From NCBI GenBank assembly GCA_001800135.1, contig MGUU01000001.1, positions 1-35,001 on the forward strand: DNA of 35,001 nt, read 5' to 3'. The DNA comes from Elusimicrobia bacterium RIFCSPLOWO2_02_FULL_39_32 (lineage in GTDB: Bacteria > Elusimicrobiota > Elusimicrobia > 2-02-FULL-39-32). The notes below the pieces were generated by a model. That model was not told the DNA's origin. It did no database searches and saw only the letters and a program-made list of their open reading frames with translations. The position numbers and the translations under genes are program-made. Shown piece after piece: positions 33,978-35,001 of this stretch; position 1 is the first letter of the stretch; every line of letters begins with the position of its first letter.

Positions 33978-35001
33978 TTAAAATAATACAATTTTTCCAT
34001 CTGGGGTAAAATTTTTGCGCCCATAGCTCAGTTGGATAGAGCGTTCCGCTTCGAACGGAAAGGCCGTAGGTTCGACTCCTACTGGGCGCACCAAAATCTG
34101 ACTTTTTTCAAATTGACCGACTTTTTGGTTGGCGGCGCAAAGCGCCGTCCACTGATTTTGTGGGGGGAATGCAATGCTTTTCGGCGCGCTGACGCGCGCC
34201 TCTCTGCCCGCCAAGACGAGGTTCGAGCCAAAGATTTCTTTGGCAGTAACCTTTTTCGCAAAAAGGTTACTCTCCCGTGCGATTTCAGGCAGGCTTCCTG
34301 CCTCTTTTATCCATTCCGCCATCGGTTCGAGCCAGCCAGTCCGCTTTTGTTCAATCCGCGCCATTTGCTCCTCCAGCGACTTCTTTTCGGAAAGGAGTTT
34401 TGCTTTCTCGGTTCGGTAGATTTCGCGGTCAATATCTTGCTCTAAATATCCATCGAGAAGTCGCTGGAGCTTCGTTTGTATGGCGCGGGTTCTCTCTTGG
34501 CTTTCCTGAACAAAAGCGGTTGAGGATTGGGCGGCTTCGATTTTCTCTTTTTCAAGCATGACGTTAAGTTCCGCCGCCCAATCCGGTCTCAAAGAAAATT
34601 TTTGAATAAGAGATGATAACTGGCGATCCAGTTCCTCTTGGCGAATACAAGGTTCGGGACATTTGAGTTTTGATTTCTTGGTGCAGTGGTAATAGACATA
34701 CTCGTGCACATTGCCGTTCTTTTGCTTTTTCACCTTGTATTCGCCAGTTATCATCATTCCGCATGAGGCGCAGGAAAGGAGGCCGCAAAATGGTTGTGGT
34801 TCGTTTTTCTGCTTGTGGTGCGGACGACCTCTCTGTTTCAATACTTCCTGCGCCTTATCAAAAATTTTCTTGGAGACGACTGGCTGGTGCTTGCCCTCGT
34901 GGATTTCTCCACCATAGCGAAAGTGTCCGTAGTAGAACGGATTGGAAAGGATAAAAGTAATTCTGTCTCGGTGGAGTCGCTTGCCGTTCCGAGAATGGAT
35001 A
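33978..35001 (-). CDS. Large serine recombinase, C-terminal part (partial, N-terminus off the right edge)
   Basis: The frame is open to the right edge, before the first start-like codon at 34841. Reading in from 35001, it gives FILSNPFYYGHFRYGGEIHE and VVSKKIFDKAQEVLKQRGRP, the recombinase domain, then a zinc ribbon with CASCG and later CTKK...KCPEPC, then a long coiled-coil (about 34360-34560). Large serine recombinases cut and join attachment sites to insert or excise elements. The catalytic resolvase domain lies off-window. The last ~38 codons read through the antisense tRNA-Arg (VGVEPTAFPFEAERSIQL) and end at a stop at 33978 in DNA beyond the tRNA. Five hairpins lie in its 3' part. Confidence 0.88.
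   Translation of the reverse strand, partial: IHSRNGKRLHRDRITFILSNPFYYGHFRYGGEIHEGKHQPVVSKKIFDKAQEVLKQRGRPHHKQKNEPQPFCGLLSCASCGMMITGEYKVKKQKNGNVHEYVYYHCTKKSKLKCPEPCIRQEELDRQLSSLIQKFSLRPDWAAELNVMLEKEKIEAAQSSTAFVQESQERTRAIQTKLQRLLDGYLEQDIDREIYRTEKAKLLSEKKSLEEQMARIEQKRTGWLEPMAEWIKEAGSLPEIARESNLFAKKVTAKEIFGSNLVLAGREARVSAPKSIAFPPQNQWTALCAANQKVGQFEKSQILVRPVGVEPTAFPFEAERSIQLSYGRKNFTPDGKIVLF
34017..34093 (+). tRNA. tRNA-Arg, anticodon TCG
   Basis: The full cloverleaf is visible: acceptor GCGCCCA/TGGGCGC, D arm GCTC-AGTTGGATA-GAGC, anticodon stem TTCCG/CGGAA with loop CTTCGAA (anticodon TCG, reading CGA), five-base variable loop, T arm GTAGG-TTCGACT-CCTAC, discriminator A and an encoded CCA at 34091-34093. 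The antisense strand is read in frame as the end of the recombinase gene, which points to integration at this tRNA. Confidence 0.97.
34133..34303. repeat. Run of five short-loop hairpins within the recombinase gene
   Basis: Perfect stems with loops of 3-4 bases: CGGCGC at 34133-34138 with 34142-34147; GGCGCGC at 34183-34189 with 34194-34200; GCCAAAG at 34227-34233 with 34238-34244; AGTAACCTTTTT at 34245-34256 with 34260-34271; and AGGCAGG at 34287-34293 with 34297-34303. The third and fourth touch each other. They use different sequences, so they are not copies of one repeat. Confidence 0.75.
34371..34469. repeat. 14-bp perfect inverted repeat in the recombinase gene
   Basis: CTCCAGCGACTTCT at 34371-34384 is the exact inverse of AGAAGTCGCTGGAG at 34456-34469, with 71 bases between. 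It falls in the part coding for the coiled coil. Confidence 0.6.

Larger units (their letters stand above)
34094..35001. mobile_element. One end of an integrated mobile element (partial)
   Basis: The DNA to the right of the tRNA 3' end is richer in G+C than the rest of the window, codes on the other strand, holds a recombinase gene and many hairpins. I infer an element inserted at the tRNA-Arg 3' end. The left boundary is set at the tRNA CCA only as a working guess; the other end and any second attachment site are outside the window. Confidence 0.6.

Noticed and set aside
34032-34954. Several plus-strand open frames opposite the recombinase gene
   Set aside because: They mirror the recombinase codons, are Arg/Ser/Phe-rich and match no family; the minus-strand frame has clear recombinase and zinc ribbon motifs.
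1-35001. CRISPR array, restriction or toxin-antitoxin system
   Set aside because: No regularly spaced repeats were seen and none of the genes resemble such systems; the TldD-CcdA antitoxin link concerns a different CcdA from the membrane protein here.

Overview
The window looks like chromosomal DNA of an uncultivated Gram-negative bacterium with fairly low G+C (about 40% by eye). An outer membrane is implied by an ExbB/ExbD/TonB set, by a secreted protein that looks like a beta-barrel, and by PE-type phospholipid synthesis (psd, pssA). A secreted protein with Glu-His-Pro repeats, a zinc-type S14, a KorAB 2-oxoacid:ferredoxin oxidoreductase and many small genes on one strand would suit a lineage such as Omnitrophota. 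That placement is a guess from gene content, not a phylogenetic result.

Layout. (1) 1-9187: the 3' end of tuf, then the S10 and spc ribosomal protein genes in the usual order from rpsJ to rplO, very tightly packed. rpmD (L30) is absent between rpsE and rplO, and secY does not follow rplO. (2) 9168-12246: psd, pssA and leuA continue the same run of genes; psd overlaps the end of rplO. (3) 12252-17543: a probable outer-membrane protein, a GAF-containing sensor histidine kinase, a TldD-type protease and a nucleotide-sugar epimerase. (4) 17640-21900: a cyclophilin with two plausible starts, a secreted protein made of two copies of a HEAT-repeat domain, then exbB, exbD and a TonB-like gene. (5) 21956-27096: a metal-type permease with a YHS-like head, then korA, korB and citrate synthase. 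The korA and citrate synthase promoters lie so close to the start codons that leaderless mRNAs are likely. (6) 27196-33859: a transglutaminase-like protein, the EHP-repeat protein, CcdA, a fatty acid hydroxylase family enzyme, two glycosyltransferase-type proteins of the TIGR04282/TIGR04283 kind, and a glucose-6-phosphate isomerase. (7) 33860-35001: a palindromic repeat, tRNA-Arg(TCG), and the 3' part of a large serine recombinase gene on the opposite strand that runs off the right edge.

Everything up to 34093 is on the plus strand. The right end is different in character: richer in G+C, minus-strand coding and full of perfect short-loop hairpins. The recombinase reading frame passes straight through the antisense strand of the tRNA-Arg gene and stops in the DNA beyond it. 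I read this as one end of a mobile element integrated at the 3' end of tRNA-Arg. This junction, with its run of five hairpins inside coding sequence, is the most unusual part of the window.
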